Shown: positions 26,558 through 36,411, counted from the first letter of the stretch. The stretch: DNA of 64,000 nucleotides from Lachnospiraceae bacterium KM106-2 (GCA_009731425.1 AP018794.1:2549960-2613959), one strand, 5' to 3'. The notes: generated by a model not told the origin, from the letters alone. Numbers and translations: made by a program.

Positions 26558-27586
26558 ATGAAAAGAAAATACTTATCTATTTTATTAGCTTTTTTCTTAT
26601 GTATCTTGCTTCTCTTATCATCTCCACTTTTGGTACAAGCTTCATTCCAAAAAGAAGATCAATGCTGCAATACGCTTCATCGTGCTGCTCTCTGTAAATC
26701 TGAGAATTTCATTTATTATACGATCAATAATCGTATCTTTCGTTATCACCTAAAAACAAAAAAGAAAATATGTCTCTATAAAAGTAAAACGTACTATAAT
26801 TTTGACAGCCTTTGTATCAAAGGAAAACAACTCGTCTGTGCTGCTAACAAGTACAACGGCACTGACTTTGCAGACTACGACATCTTCTCAATTAACACAG
26901 ATGGAACTCATGCAAAGACGCTTGCAAAGGGTGAGTATCCTTGTTTCCTTAAAGGTAATCTCTACTTTATCAAACATAAAAAACCTGATTTCATAAAGTA
27001 CATTACCCCGATTGAAGGGATCTATATGATCAAAGCAGGTAGTTCCAAAATTGTATCTGTTAAAAAGTCCTCTTCCATTCAAACTTTGACTACGGATGGA
27101 ACTAAACTCTATTATTCTTCTTATAACAATTCCACCAAGACAAGATGGTACTCTTATTTACCCTCCACTAAGAAGATCGTATTCCTTGCTAAGATCAACA
27201 AAGAATACTGTGAAGAATTATCCGTGTCCTCAAGTTCTATCTTCTACAATAGCAAAAATCATATCTACTGCTACCATGTATCCAAAAAGACTGATGATCA
27301 AGTCATTTCACTCCACACTGACTTTTCAAATGGTATGAAACACAAGAATACGCTATATTATACTGATCAAAACGCAGATCAGACCTCCTCATTGAATGCG
27401 TTCAACTTAAAAACCAAGAAAACTAAGAAGCTACTTTCAGCTGACTCCATTGGATATTTATATTGGATGGATGGCTATCTAGGATACACGATCTATACCA
27501 ACAGTGGTGAAGGGCCTAATACCTTTTTAATGCTCCGTCTTCCCAATGGTTCCTCCATCAAATTGGGTTCTTATTTTACCTCGTGA
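26558..27586 (+). CDS. Secreted beta-propeller-like protein
   Basis: A 342-aa protein with a Sec signal peptide: MKRKYLS, a long hydrophobic run, and a likely cleavage after VQA at about residue 30. The mature part is made of repeated 'nnklYYss..n.t.wYsY' strands (for example KLYYSSYNNST, SIFYNSKNHIYCYHV, TLYYTDQNADQ), the style of the DUF5050/TolB-like propellers common in Clostridia. No catalytic motif. AGGAGG precedes the ATG. Function unknown; probably extracellular or wall-associated. Confidence 0.75.
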   Translation: MKRKYLSILLAFFLCILLLLSSPLLVQASFQKEDQCCNTLHRAALCKSENFIYYTINNRIFRYHLKTKKKICLYKSKTYYNFDSLCIKGKQLVCAANKYNGTDFADYDIFSINTDGTHAKTLAKGEYPCFLKGNLYFIKHKKPDFIKYITPIEGIYMIKAGSSKIVSVKKSSSIQTLTTDGTKLYYSSYNNSTKTRWYSYLPSTKKIVFLAKINKEYCEELSVSSSSIFYNSKNHIYCYHVSKKTDDQVISLHTDFSNGMKHKNTLYYTDQNADQTSSLNAFNLKTKKTKKLLSADSIGYLYWMDGYLGYTIYTNSGEGPNTFLMLRLPNGSSIKLGSYFTS

Positions 27587-27590
27587 AAAT

Positions 27591-27631
27591 AATCAAAAAA
27601 GAAACCCGATACACGGGTTTCTTTTTTGATT
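27591..27631. terminator. Bidirectional terminator
   Basis: AATCAAAAAAGAAACCC (27591-27607) and GGGTTTCTTTTTTGATT (27615-27631) are perfect 17-bp arms between convergent genes. Confidence 0.95.
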
Positions 27632-28628
27632 ATCCAATTACGTCGTAATTAACCGGATTATAATATAATTCTTCTAATTTCTTTTGATCATTTCCTGCTT
27701 CAGCAAGTGCCCACATCAATTTCGTCACCGTTGCCTCAAGTGTCATATCATAGGATTCCAATAATCCATATTTCTCTTTATATTGTAATCCCACTTGGTA
27801 TACGGACATATCACTACCCTCGTATGGTACCTGAGTCGTCATAAGCACGACTTTTCCAAGTTCGATCCAGCGTTTAACAACCTGCTCCAATTCATTATCA
27901 TGGTAGTTTGGCAATCCACCAAGTCCAAAGCTTTCAATAATAATTGCATCATATTCATGTTCAATAAATGAGAGCGCCTTTGGATTCATACCTGGTATCA
28001 GCTTCAATAGAAATACTTTCGTATTTAAATCGTGATAAAAGTGTACTTCTCTCTCTTTATGATTCTGGCGAATATAACGGATAATTCGATCATTACGAAT
28101 GACAGCAAGGGATGGAAAATCCATACTCGAAAATGCATTAAAGCTTTTCGTTCTTGTCTTTCTTGCTCTTGTACCAACAATAACTTTTCCTTGGAATACA
28201 ATGCTCACGCCCCATGATTGATCGTCACAAGCATATAAGAAGCTATCTTTGATATTAAGGATCGCATCTGTGATCTCACGATCTACCGGACGCTGCGACC
28301 CCGTTATGACGATTGGCTTTACACTATTCTGAATTAAATAGGATAACGCTGCTGCCGTATACGACATCGTATCCGTTCCATGTAACACAACAAAACCATC
28401 ATAAGTATCATAATTTTTCTCTATTTCATGTGCGATCATTAACCAATGATCCGGTGCCATATTTGTACTATCCAGATTAATTGGCTGCATACAATCCACG
28501 TTACAAAACTCTAGTATAGAAGGCACATACTGTAAAATATCATTAGGCTGTAGTAAAGGTGTTAAACCTTCCTCTGATTGTTTGGACGCTATCGTTCCTC
28601 CGGTTGCAATTAATAAAATTCTTTTCAT
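27630..28628 (-). CDS. ansA: L-asparaginase, type I (cytoplasmic)
   Basis: A 332-aa amidohydrolase that turns asparagine into aspartate and ammonia. The nucleophile Thr is in ATGGTIAS at the N-terminus; the second catalytic block is VVLHGTDTMSYTA, and GSQRPV follows. No signal peptide, hence the cytoplasmic type. Monocistronic, with strong terminators around it. Length normal. Confidence 0.93.
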   Translation of the reverse strand: MKRILLIATGGTIASKQSEEGLTPLLQPNDILQYVPSILEFCNVDCMQPINLDSTNMAPDHWLMIAHEIEKNYDTYDGFVVLHGTDTMSYTAAALSYLIQNSVKPIVITGSQRPVDREITDAILNIKDSFLYACDDQSWGVSIVFQGKVIVGTRARKTRTKSFNAFSSMDFPSLAVIRNDRIIRYIRQNHKEREVHFYHDLNTKVFLLKLIPGMNPKALSFIEHEYDAIIIESFGLGGLPNYHDNELEQVVKRWIELGKVVLMTTQVPYEGSDMSVYQVGLQYKEKYGLLESYDMTLEATVTKLMWALAEAGNDQKKLEELYYNPVNYDVIG

Positions 28629-28751
28629 GTACCTATCTCCCTATATTTTTTCATTAACTGTCAAAATACTTTCACTATTTTACAACTTGACATCATATAT
28701 CGTAAATGGTAATATTTGGTTATTATTAGGAATTAAGAAAGGATGACCTTT

Positions 28752-29777
28752 ATGAATACGAAGGACAATGACCATTCATCATTTCAACTAAGCTATCAAT
28801 ATATCATTCCATATGAACGCATGGAATGCCATTTTAAGCAGTATTCAACCTCAAATGACGAATACGACGATTGTATCATGGAATCTTTTGATCTACTTCT
28901 CTCTGCACAAGCATGTAATATGCCTTATGAAAAAGTGATTGGGAAAAATATAGATCGTTTTTGTAATAAATTGATCCGCTCAAATCGGCCATGTTCTTTT
29001 TTGACCTTCATTGCTAAAAATAGCATCTGTTCAACCTTAATATTCTTTTTCTTATGTATTATAACTTATTTAACCTACTTTCATCAATTACCTATTTGGC
29101 AAAGCACTCTTTTTCTACCACATTTCTTCTTAGGAATCTACCTTACTTTATTATGCATCCCTTTTATTTTTTTATTTCTTAAGAAAAAACTCTATCGAAA
29201 CATTTGTTATTACTATCGCTATCGAACGTTCACTACTGCGATGATCATTCTGCTAGCAGGAGCCTTTTTTGCTGGAATTGGTACTTTTTTCCATATAACT
29301 TTTCTTCATTTTCACTTTTTTAAATTAGTTTATTTATGTTGCTTCCTTATCATCTGTGGCATTGCTACACAGATCTTATGCAATCGAATTCAATATGAAC
29401 AAAGCTTCGGACTTTCTCGATCTCCTCTAGCTCTTTCCTGTATTGAGCGATTCTATCTACTCAATCAAAAACGAATCAAAAGACATCGAATTCCACTTGA
29501 ATCAGATGCCTATGCAAGCCAGCTTGTTACAGAATATTTATTTATCAAACTATTCTATCCTCTATTGGCCATAACCTGTATTCTAGAACTGATCGTACTA
29601 ACCGGATACCAACTATTCTATCAGATCACACTTCCTGGTTTTGCGCTTACTGCTCTGTTACTTTGTGTCTTATTCTTTCTGCTTCATAAACTTTGTACAC
29701 TACGGGCTAGAAATAAGATCATACAAATTATTCAGTCTAAAGAATTGAAGTTAAACTATATGGCAACAAGAGAATAA
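28752..29777 (+). CDS. Multi-span membrane protein of unknown function
   Basis: A 341-aa protein with a soluble N-terminal 95 residues and then about five to six hydrophobic segments (SICSTLIFFFLCIITYLTYF; LFLPHFFLGIYLTLLC; TAMIILLAGAFFAGIG; LVYLCCFLIICGIATQIL; LLAITCILELIVLTG; ALTALLLCVLFFLLHKL). The start at 28752 is preferred over the ATG at 28743, because AAAGGATG overlaps the latter. No family recognised. Confidence 0.65.
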   Translation: MNTKDNDHSSFQLSYQYIIPYERMECHFKQYSTSNDEYDDCIMESFDLLLSAQACNMPYEKVIGKNIDRFCNKLIRSNRPCSFLTFIAKNSICSTLIFFFLCIITYLTYFHQLPIWQSTLFLPHFFLGIYLTLLCIPFIFLFLKKKLYRNICYYYRYRTFTTAMIILLAGAFFAGIGTFFHITFLHFHFFKLVYLCCFLIICGIATQILCNRIQYEQSFGLSRSPLALSCIERFYLLNQKRIKRHRIPLESDAYASQLVTEYLFIKLFYPLLAITCILELIVLTGYQLFYQITLPGFALTALLLCVLFFLLHKLCTLRARNKIIQIIQSKELKLNYMATRE

Positions 29778-29794
29778 CTTATATTTTTACATAA

Positions 29795-29824
29795 AAAAAG
29801 GTCTTGCGAAAGCAAGACCTTTTT
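29795..29824. terminator. Bidirectional terminator
   Basis: AAAAAGGTCTTGC (29795-29807) and GCAAGACCTTTTT (29812-29824) are perfect 13-bp arms with a 4-nt loop. Confidence 0.95.
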
Positions 29825-29827
29825 GTC

Positions 29828-30511
29828 TTAGTCTAGAATTTTCTCTAAACCTTTTTCTTCAAAATTCTTCATCGTATTCATAATATGCTGGTGAGCTAAT
29901 TGCTCTGCATGATCAGCATTTTGTTCTTTTAGTGCCTCTAAAATTGCATTATGTTCCTCATTACAGTGTGCAACTCTCTCATCACTTGATAAGGAAACCA
30001 TACGGATTCTCTCAACATAATGATGAAAATCAGATAATAAATGATCTAAGATCTTACTATGAGATGCATCATAAATAATACGATGGAAGCGGTTATCCAA
30101 TTCCACTAACTGCTCATAATGTTTCTTCTTTGCGTGAAATTCCGATAAATACTGAATCTCTTCAAGTTGTTCCATCTCTTCACTTGTAATATTCTCACAT
30201 GCCAATTTGGCACAAAGTCCTTCTAAATAGGAACGTATGATATAGATATCACGGATATCCTTACTAGATAAGCCGGTAACCGTAGCACCTTTATTGGGTA
30301 TAATGTTTACCAAACCTTCTAACTCCAACTGCCTAAGAGCTTCTCTTACTGGTGTTCTACTGACACCAAGCTCCTTATCAAGGGTATTCTCCCGTAATTC
30401 TTCTCCCTTAGAATATTTACCAGAAAGAATATTTTCACGAATTTTATGAAATACTCTACCTCTTAATGAGTATTTATCAGTCGTTTCTTTACCAATATCA
30501 ACTCCGTCCAA
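29828..30511 (-). CDS. GntR-family regulator, FCD subfamily
   Basis: A 227-aa regulator: winged helix with LRENTLDKELGVSRTPVREALRQLELEGLVNIIPNKGATV (about residues 40-80) and an all-helical FCD ligand domain with the metal-type histidines in LDNRFHRIIYDAS and HNAILEAL. The start is TTG at 30511, with GGAGG about 10 nt upstream. It follows the citrate synthase and isocitrate dehydrogenase genes on the same strand and probably controls them in response to a carboxylic acid. Confidence 0.92.
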   Translation of the reverse strand: MDGVDIGKETTDKYSLRGRVFHKIRENILSGKYSKGEELRENTLDKELGVSRTPVREALRQLELEGLVNIIPNKGATVTGLSSKDIRDIYIIRSYLEGLCAKLACENITSEEMEQLEEIQYLSEFHAKKKHYEQLVELDNRFHRIIYDASHSKILDHLLSDFHHYVERIRMVSLSSDERVAHCNEEHNAILEALKEQNADHAEQLAHQHIMNTMKNFEEKGLEKILD

Positions 30512-30541
30512 AAGACGCTCCTCCTACTCTAAAACAACAAA

Positions 30542-31708
30542 CTAGTTCATCTTTTCAATTGTTTCCATGATGTAGTCTGCAAATTCTGCGCCTGTAGCAC
30601 CAGTATCTCTACCTGTGATCACAAGCTTTTTCTCGCTGATTGTGCAAATATCCAATGCATCATAAAGTCTATTTGCTTCTTTATTATAGCCGATATGAGC
30701 TAATAACATTGCTGCTGCTCGGATAACACTGCAAGGATCAGCATATTTATCTCTGCCCTCTTTCACCATTCGAGGTGCAGAACCATGAATTGCTTCAAAC
30801 ATAGCATAACGTTTACCAATATTAGCGCTACCGGCAGTACCAACACCGCCTTGGAATTCAGCTGCTTCGTCTGTAATAATATCTCCATAAAGATTAGGAA
30901 GTACAACAACTTGGAAGTCTTTTCTTCTCTTCTCGTCAACTAACTTGGCTGTCATTATGTCTATGTACCAATCATCTACTGTAATTCCTGGATATTCTTT
31001 TGCAATCGCATAGAATGTATCAAGGAACTTACCATCTGTTGTCTTGATAATATTTGCTTTCGTTACTGCAGTCACTCTTGTTTTACCATTTGCTTTTGCA
31101 AATTCAAATGCTGCACGAATTATTCTATCACATCCTTGGCTAGTTGCAATAGTAAAATCAATTCCAAGGTCATTTGTTACATTAACCCCTTCTTTACCTG
31201 CTGCATATCCACCCTCGGTATTCTCTCGATAAAAAGTCCAATCAATTCCCTGTTCTGGGATACGAACTGGTCTTACATTCGCAAATAGATCAAGCTCTTT
31301 TCGCATTGCAACATTTGCGCTTTCTACGTTTGGCCACTCATCACCTTTACGTGGTGTCGTAGTTGGTCCTTTTAAAATAACATGGCATTGTTTCAATTCT
31401 TTCAAAACATCTTCTGGAATAGCAGCCATTTCAGCAGCTCTTCGTTCTATCGTAAGCCCATCAATTACTTTAAAGGTAACTTTACCTGCTGCGACTTGAT
31501 CTTTTAGTAAATACTCAAGTATACGCTGTGCCTGTGCTGTGATCGCAGGACCAATTCCGTCTCCGCCACATACACCAATTACAATTTTATCTAATGATTG
31601 ATAATCAATAAATCCACCTTGCGCTTTCATATCTTCAACTCGTTTTAGTTGCTTCTCTAAAAGCTTGCCAAAATGTTCTTTTGCTGCTTCGATTTGTTGT
31701 TGATACAT
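30542..31708 (-). CDS. icd: Isocitrate dehydrogenase (NAD(P)-dependent)
   Basis: A 388-aa beta-decarboxylating dehydrogenase. VCGGDGIGPAIT opens the nucleotide fold, TPRKGDEWPNVESANVAMRKELDLFANVRPV binds substrate, and NLYGDIITDEAAEFQGGVGTAGSANIG holds the metal aspartates. GGAGG fixes the start at 31708, giving MYQQQIEAAKEHF. The partner genes are a Re-citrate synthase upstream and a GntR regulator downstream. Together they make 2-oxoglutarate for glutamate. Cofactor choice is not determined. Confidence 0.88.
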   Translation of the reverse strand: MYQQQIEAAKEHFGKLLEKQLKRVEDMKAQGGFIDYQSLDKIVIGVCGGDGIGPAITAQAQRILEYLLKDQVAAGKVTFKVIDGLTIERRAAEMAAIPEDVLKELKQCHVILKGPTTTPRKGDEWPNVESANVAMRKELDLFANVRPVRIPEQGIDWTFYRENTEGGYAAGKEGVNVTNDLGIDFTIATSQGCDRIIRAAFEFAKANGKTRVTAVTKANIIKTTDGKFLDTFYAIAKEYPGITVDDWYIDIMTAKLVDEKRRKDFQVVVLPNLYGDIITDEAAEFQGGVGTAGSANIGKRYAMFEAIHGSAPRMVKEGRDKYADPCSVIRAAAMLLAHIGYNKEANRLYDALDICTISEKKLVITGRDTGATGAEFADYIMETIEKMN

Positions 31709-31775
31709 TGTAACTTCCTCCATCTTATTTATTTGCATTTGCAAATTATAGTTTATCATATATAGGTATAAAATA

Positions 31776-33167
31776 CTACACTAAACTTATACCTAGATCC
31801 TCACTTGCCTGGGCGATTACGTTTAGTAATTCGTCATCTGTTATTACGGTAACACGGCCACTTTCATACTCGGCGTCTACCCATTCTTTTACCTTGATAG
31901 CGACTGGATGATTTTTCTCAATCGCATCATCACCTTTTAATTTGTAATATGTATTAATCCAATGAGCAATTCCTGCCAATCCAGAAGTATTGGATACGGC
32001 GACCATAACTGGTCGATTTAAGAATTTCTCGGTATCGAAAATATTATAGATCTCTTCATTCTTTAGTAAACCGTCAGCATGGATTCCTGCACGGGTGACA
32101 TTGAAGTTTCTTCCTACAAATGGGGTACGGGATGGTATCTTATATCCGATTTCTTTTCGGTAGTAATCAGCCAATTCAGTAATGACTGTTGTATCCATTC
32201 CATCTAATGTTCCTTTTAATTGTGCATATTCAAATACCATTGCCTCCAATGGTGTATTACCGGTTCTCTCACCGATTCCAAATAAAGAACAGTTAACAGC
32301 ACTTGCACCATATAACCATGCTGTCGTAGAATTGGTTACCGCCTTGTAGAAATCATTATGTCCATGCCATTCCATCATTTCACTTGGAACACCGGCATGA
32401 GTCATGATACCGTAGATGATTCCTTGAACACTTCTTGGAATAACGGCACCAGATAGATTCACACCATAGCCCATCGTATCACAGCAACGGATCTTAACCG
32501 GTATCTTATATTCTTGACTTAATTTCATCAACTCTAAACAGAATGGTATTACAAATCCATAAATATCAGAACGAGTAATATCTTCTAAATGACATCTTGG
32601 TGCAACACCGGTCTCTAAACATTCTTTGACAACACTTAGATAATGTTCCATTGCTTCCCTTCTAGTCATTTTCATCTTATAGAAAATATGATAATCAGAG
32701 CAGCTGACTAAAATACCAGTCTCTCTTAATCCAATTTCTTTTACTAATTCAAAATCTTTCTTACTTGCACGGATCCATGCCGTAACTTCAGGAAATTGGT
32801 ATCCTCTTTCTAAACATTTATAAACAGCGTCACGATCTTTTTTGCTGTATAAGAAAAATTCGCTTTGGCGGATGATGCCCTTAGGACCGCCCAGCTTATG
32901 TAAGTAATCATAAATCGTCACAATTTGATCCGTCGTATAAGGAGCTCTTGATTGTTGCCCATCACGGAAGGTCGTATCAGTGATCCAGATCTCTTCAGGA
33001 AAGTTATGCGGAACAATACGATCATTAAATGCTATCTTTGGCACTTCATCATAAGGAAATAAGTTACGGAATACATTGGGTTTTTTTACATCTACTAAAG
33101 GGTACATGTGCTCTTCTAATTGAAGAAGATTGTTATGTTCGTTCTTAAATACTCTTCGGTTTTCCAT
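31776..33167 (-). CDS. Re-citrate synthase (homocitrate-synthase-like fold)
   Basis: A 463-aa enzyme of the DRE-TIM metallolyase family: ITDTTFRDGQQSRAP is the metal-binding start, then HLEDITRSD, WHGHNDFYKAV (metal His pair), INCSLFGIGERTGNTPLEA and GIHADGLLKN. The long N-terminal stretch before the barrel and the sequence style match the Re-face-specific citrate synthase of Clostridium kluyveri rather than isopropylmalate synthase. An isocitrate dehydrogenase gene 67 bp downstream supports citrate as the product. AAGGAG sets the start at 33167. Homocitrate synthase is the main alternative. Confidence 0.85.
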   Translation of the reverse strand: MENRRVFKNEHNNLLQLEEHMYPLVDVKKPNVFRNLFPYDEVPKIAFNDRIVPHNFPEEIWITDTTFRDGQQSRAPYTTDQIVTIYDYLHKLGGPKGIIRQSEFFLYSKKDRDAVYKCLERGYQFPEVTAWIRASKKDFELVKEIGLRETGILVSCSDYHIFYKMKMTRREAMEHYLSVVKECLETGVAPRCHLEDITRSDIYGFVIPFCLELMKLSQEYKIPVKIRCCDTMGYGVNLSGAVIPRSVQGIIYGIMTHAGVPSEMMEWHGHNDFYKAVTNSTTAWLYGASAVNCSLFGIGERTGNTPLEAMVFEYAQLKGTLDGMDTTVITELADYYRKEIGYKIPSRTPFVGRNFNVTRAGIHADGLLKNEEIYNIFDTEKFLNRPVMVAVSNTSGLAGIAHWINTYYKLKGDDAIEKNHPVAIKVKEWVDAEYESGRVTVITDDELLNVIAQASEDLGISLV

Positions 33168-33339
33168 AGTTTCGCTCCTTTGCAAATTATTTATGTATGA
33201 TTGTATACAATTATACATTGATTGTCAATACTCCTTTCCATACAAACGAATAATTATAACTTGGCACCTTATAATGTTTCAATTATAAAGTAAATACATA
33301 CTATAACTATGCTTATAGGTATCATACATATGCAATTTA

Positions 33340-35310
33340 TTAATTTACCACATTAAACTGCCACTGTTCCCAATATAGACTTTTCCCCTCTAACTCTGGA
33401 AAAGACTTTCTAATTAAGTCACATAGATATTTTGCTTTTTTCGATAAATGCTTGCTCTTAAAATAAACGGGCAGCTCTTTATTAGCAGTTACCAACGATT
33501 CAAAAATTCTTGCCCGATCTTCAGCAGGGTATGTCCTAGAATAAGCATCGACAAAATAGACATTGGAATAATCCGATGCCTCCTCATAAGGTGTATATTT
33601 TCTCGTATTCTCAGCACTCACATCTTCTCCCGATTTAGTAACATAATGATAACAATAACTATCCTTTGGACTAAGTGAATTCCAATTTTTTAATATCTCC
33701 TTGCTCACTTTCTTATGATCGATCTTATATTCTATAATTCGTTCTAAACCGTGCATAAACTCATGTGCAAAGCATGTCTCTATTTCCGATAAATTATCAC
33801 AAGCTAAGACAATCACCTGTTTATGATCAATAACATCTGCAAATCCTGCTGCATTGGATATCTGATAGGAGAAAGGTGTTAAGATCGTCTTACATAAATA
33901 AACTTCCACCCCTTTTACCGATCCATATTGAAACTCCTGCATTAATTGTTCCGGTAACTTATTCAATGTCTCCTCTAATTTTTTGAGTGCACAATTTAGT
34001 TTATCTTCTTCCTCCAATGGAGTAACCGCAAACTCTTTAAAGTATCGAACCGCATTATCCTTTGTATATATCTCAATATGGTATATTCTCTCTAACCTAG
34101 AGACCAGTCTCTCATTTTCAGCTTTCACTTCACACGACGTATCTAAACGAAGTTTCCCCTCTTTTGTTACATAATCTTCCTCTTTACTAACTTCCCATAG
34201 CAAACATTTCTTCTGCTCATTTTCCCAATAGTTGATACAAGCGACTCCATTATTAACATTATAAGAAATATCACTCCATCCTAAAAAACTAAAGTTTAAA
34301 TTACGTTTTTCTCCAATATATGCTATATATTTTTCAGCATCCATGTGGGACTGTCTCCATAGACCGCCTTTTTCTAAGTCATATACCTGAAATACTCCTG
34401 GTTTCTTATTTCCCCCTTGAATCGATATAATTCCTTTTCCAAGTGGGCATCCCGTAAAACATTGTGCCTCCTGCTTCTTCGCAAATGAGAGATCCGTTCT
34501 GACCAATTGTTTCTTTAGATTACAAGTTGTGACCGTCCCTGATTCCTTCATCGTCTCATCACAATAGTAGAGCGTGTTTTCAACTATATGAACCGAATCA
34601 TACTGTCTTTCATAATAATTGACCTCCTTTGTATTTAGCTGGATGATCATCTCACCACTATCGATTTCCCCTTTTTCATAATGAGCAGAAAGATATCTAC
34701 CATCCCTGGATACTTCATCTAAAGAGATCTTGACTTTATCCTCCATCGAAAGCTGCATTTTTAGCTTTGACTGTCTACTCTTTCTATCATATTGATAGAT
34801 ACCTTTTCCATTTTCTTTTATATAGTAAACAGACTCCCCGTCACGACTTACAACTATGCTTGTAACTTGTTTGGGCAGATCATGGTCAGACAAAATAAGG
34901 CGAAAGGATTTATCGAAGATAAAGAATCTATTATGATCTTCTGATCGGATTACGGTCTGGAATGTGTCTGTAACAAAACATTCTGCTGCTAAAGAGGAGT
35001 CCCCATTTTGGATCATACAGCCACTTCTAATTCTCCCTGTATAGATATCATATAATCGAAGAATGATCGTATCTTCCTCATTCTGAGTAATTACAAGGAG
35101 GTTACTCTTGTTATAAAATATCGCTTTTAAAAGACGACTATCCTCTGGTATAATCTTGTCATCAATTCCATATATGGTCCTGTTCTTGTTTAAGGATACT
35201 CCTTTTACTGTCTGTTTGTTCTGTACAAGAGCTACCTCTCTTTTCTTATCGCAGCTACATAAAGCGAATAGGATCAATCCAACCAAAAACAGTATTCTAA
35301 GTTTCCTCAA
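33340..35310 (-). CDS. Lipoprotein with C-terminal zinc metallopeptidase domain
   Basis: A 656-aa protein starting with TTG at 35310, since GGGAGG lies 8 nt before it. The N-terminus is a lipoprotein signal with lipobox ALCSC near residue 14. A long region of propeller-like strands (IYGIDD, GRYLSAHYEKG, LRLYDIYTG) occupies residues 25-380. A gluzincin-type peptidase follows, with HEFMH near residue 516 and a downstream acidic motif EDRARIFES near 596 as the likely third ligand. It should be anchored outside the membrane. Substrate unknown. Confidence 0.72.
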   Translation of the reverse strand: MRKLRILFLVGLILFALCSCDKKREVALVQNKQTVKGVSLNKNRTIYGIDDKIIPEDSRLLKAIFYNKSNLLVITQNEEDTIILRLYDIYTGRIRSGCMIQNGDSSLAAECFVTDTFQTVIRSEDHNRFFIFDKSFRLILSDHDLPKQVTSIVVSRDGESVYYIKENGKGIYQYDRKSRQSKLKMQLSMEDKVKISLDEVSRDGRYLSAHYEKGEIDSGEMIIQLNTKEVNYYERQYDSVHIVENTLYYCDETMKESGTVTTCNLKKQLVRTDLSFAKKQEAQCFTGCPLGKGIISIQGGNKKPGVFQVYDLEKGGLWRQSHMDAEKYIAYIGEKRNLNFSFLGWSDISYNVNNGVACINYWENEQKKCLLWEVSKEEDYVTKEGKLRLDTSCEVKAENERLVSRLERIYHIEIYTKDNAVRYFKEFAVTPLEEEDKLNCALKKLEETLNKLPEQLMQEFQYGSVKGVEVYLCKTILTPFSYQISNAAGFADVIDHKQVIVLACDNLSEIETCFAHEFMHGLERIIEYKIDHKKVSKEILKNWNSLSPKDSYCYHYVTKSGEDVSAENTRKYTPYEEASDYSNVYFVDAYSRTYPAEDRARIFESLVTANKELPVYFKSKHLSKKAKYLCDLIRKSFPELEGKSLYWEQWQFNVVN

Positions 35311-35417
35311 TGACAAGACCTCCCACAATAACCTTTTAATAAATTTTATTCATTAAGAGATAAAATCATACGATATATCATCTCCGTTCCTTTTTATTTT
35401 GACACAAGCGAGAAAAA

Positions 35418-35463
35418 AAGCGCATAATCTAGATGTTTAAATTCACATCTAGATTATGCGCTT
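35418..35463. terminator. Terminator with 19-bp perfect stem
   Basis: The left arm is AAGCGCATAATCTAGATGT (35418-35436) and the right arm is its exact complement (35445-35463), loop TTAAATTC. A T-run follows on the minus strand, just after the TtcA-like gene. Confidence 0.85.
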
Positions 35464-35476
35464 ATTACACTTACCT

Positions 35477-36115
35477 TTATACGGAATGATACACATTTAA
35501 TTGCATTGACTTACTAGAGTCACGATAAACATTATCTAGGACTCTTTCTGCTCTCGGGAATAATTGCATATTACAACTATCCGAAAAATCAACCATATCC
35601 TTTTCTTCTACAAAGAAAAATGGATGAATGGCAGTATAATTCTGATGTGTCACCATTTGATACATTGGTGACACTTGGAAAAATTTCTTGTATTGAATCA
35701 AACGAAGCATGTATTCTTTGATCATGCTGTCTCGATTTAGATTAACAGCGATCTTATTACATCCAAGTCCTCTCATATAATCAAGATATTCCTTTTCTGT
35801 TGTAGCCTTAACAATATGATATTCTTTGATCCCCCACTCTCTAGCAAGTTCCATCAATTGTTCTAGTGTCACTTTAACATTAGGTACTAAAATGAAAGAA
35901 ATAGTGAAATTAACCCCGCTTAATTCTTGATAGATCTGTAAGCATGCATGTAACAATAATGAATTTCGATCTCCTTCAATTGATACCGCAATATGATCAT
36001 TTTCTTCAACTAATTGATATTCCTTAAACGTTTTGTAACAAATATCCCAAATATTCTCTTTGTATTCAGATAATAGATATTCTTTTACAGTATTCATCTT
36101 ATTTTCTAACAACAT
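35477..36115 (-). CDS. TtcA-like PP-loop protein with eroded active site
   Basis: A 212-aa protein laid out like tRNA 2-thiocytidine synthetase TtcA: YQLVEENDHIAVSIEGDRNSLLLH aligns with the family's ATP-binding loop, and AIHPFFFVEEKDM with its 'IRP..yv.EkdI' block. The PP-loop SGGKDS is replaced by EGDRNS, and the paired Cys-x-x-Cys motifs that hold the iron-sulfur cluster are missing. It is also shorter than TtcA. So it is probably not a thiolase and may have a regulatory or structural role. The frame is intact with GAGGA before the ATG. Confidence 0.65.
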   Translation of the reverse strand: MLLENKMNTVKEYLLSEYKENIWDICYKTFKEYQLVEENDHIAVSIEGDRNSLLLHACLQIYQELSGVNFTISFILVPNVKVTLEQLMELAREWGIKEYHIVKATTEKEYLDYMRGLGCNKIAVNLNRDSMIKEYMLRLIQYKKFFQVSPMYQMVTHQNYTAIHPFFFVEEKDMVDFSDSCNMQLFPRAERVLDNVYRDSSKSMQLNVYHSV

Positions 36116-36277
36116 TCCTATTCCTCTCTAAATCTATACTCCAGTACTATTTTCACATTAAAACATTAATTATGTACAATGTTTACTTTATCGTATGTAT
36201 TTTATTCCTTTTTATCCCACAGGTTTACTATGTTTTTCTAAGCAATGCTCATCCTATCATATCCTAGCCTTTTTTCT

Positions 36278-36305
36278 TTGTCAATATGATAATTCTGGCT
36301 ATAAT
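36278..36305 (+). promoter_or_regulatory. Promoter of carbamate kinase
   Basis: TTGTCA (36278-36283) and TATAAT (36300-36305) with 16-nt spacing, about 106 bp before the ATG. Confidence 0.55.
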
Positions 36306-36411
36306 TTTTTCTAATAGTACGATAAATTTTCGTTACTCTTGATTCCACTCTGATCTCGTCCTATAATGGAAGATATCTATGATACATACTACAACAAAGC
36401 GAGGTAATTAC

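Noticed and set aside
35418-35463. Long perfect palindrome considered as another recombination site
   Set aside because: It carries no rlmH-like core, has a T-run and directly follows a gene stop, so it is an ordinary terminator.
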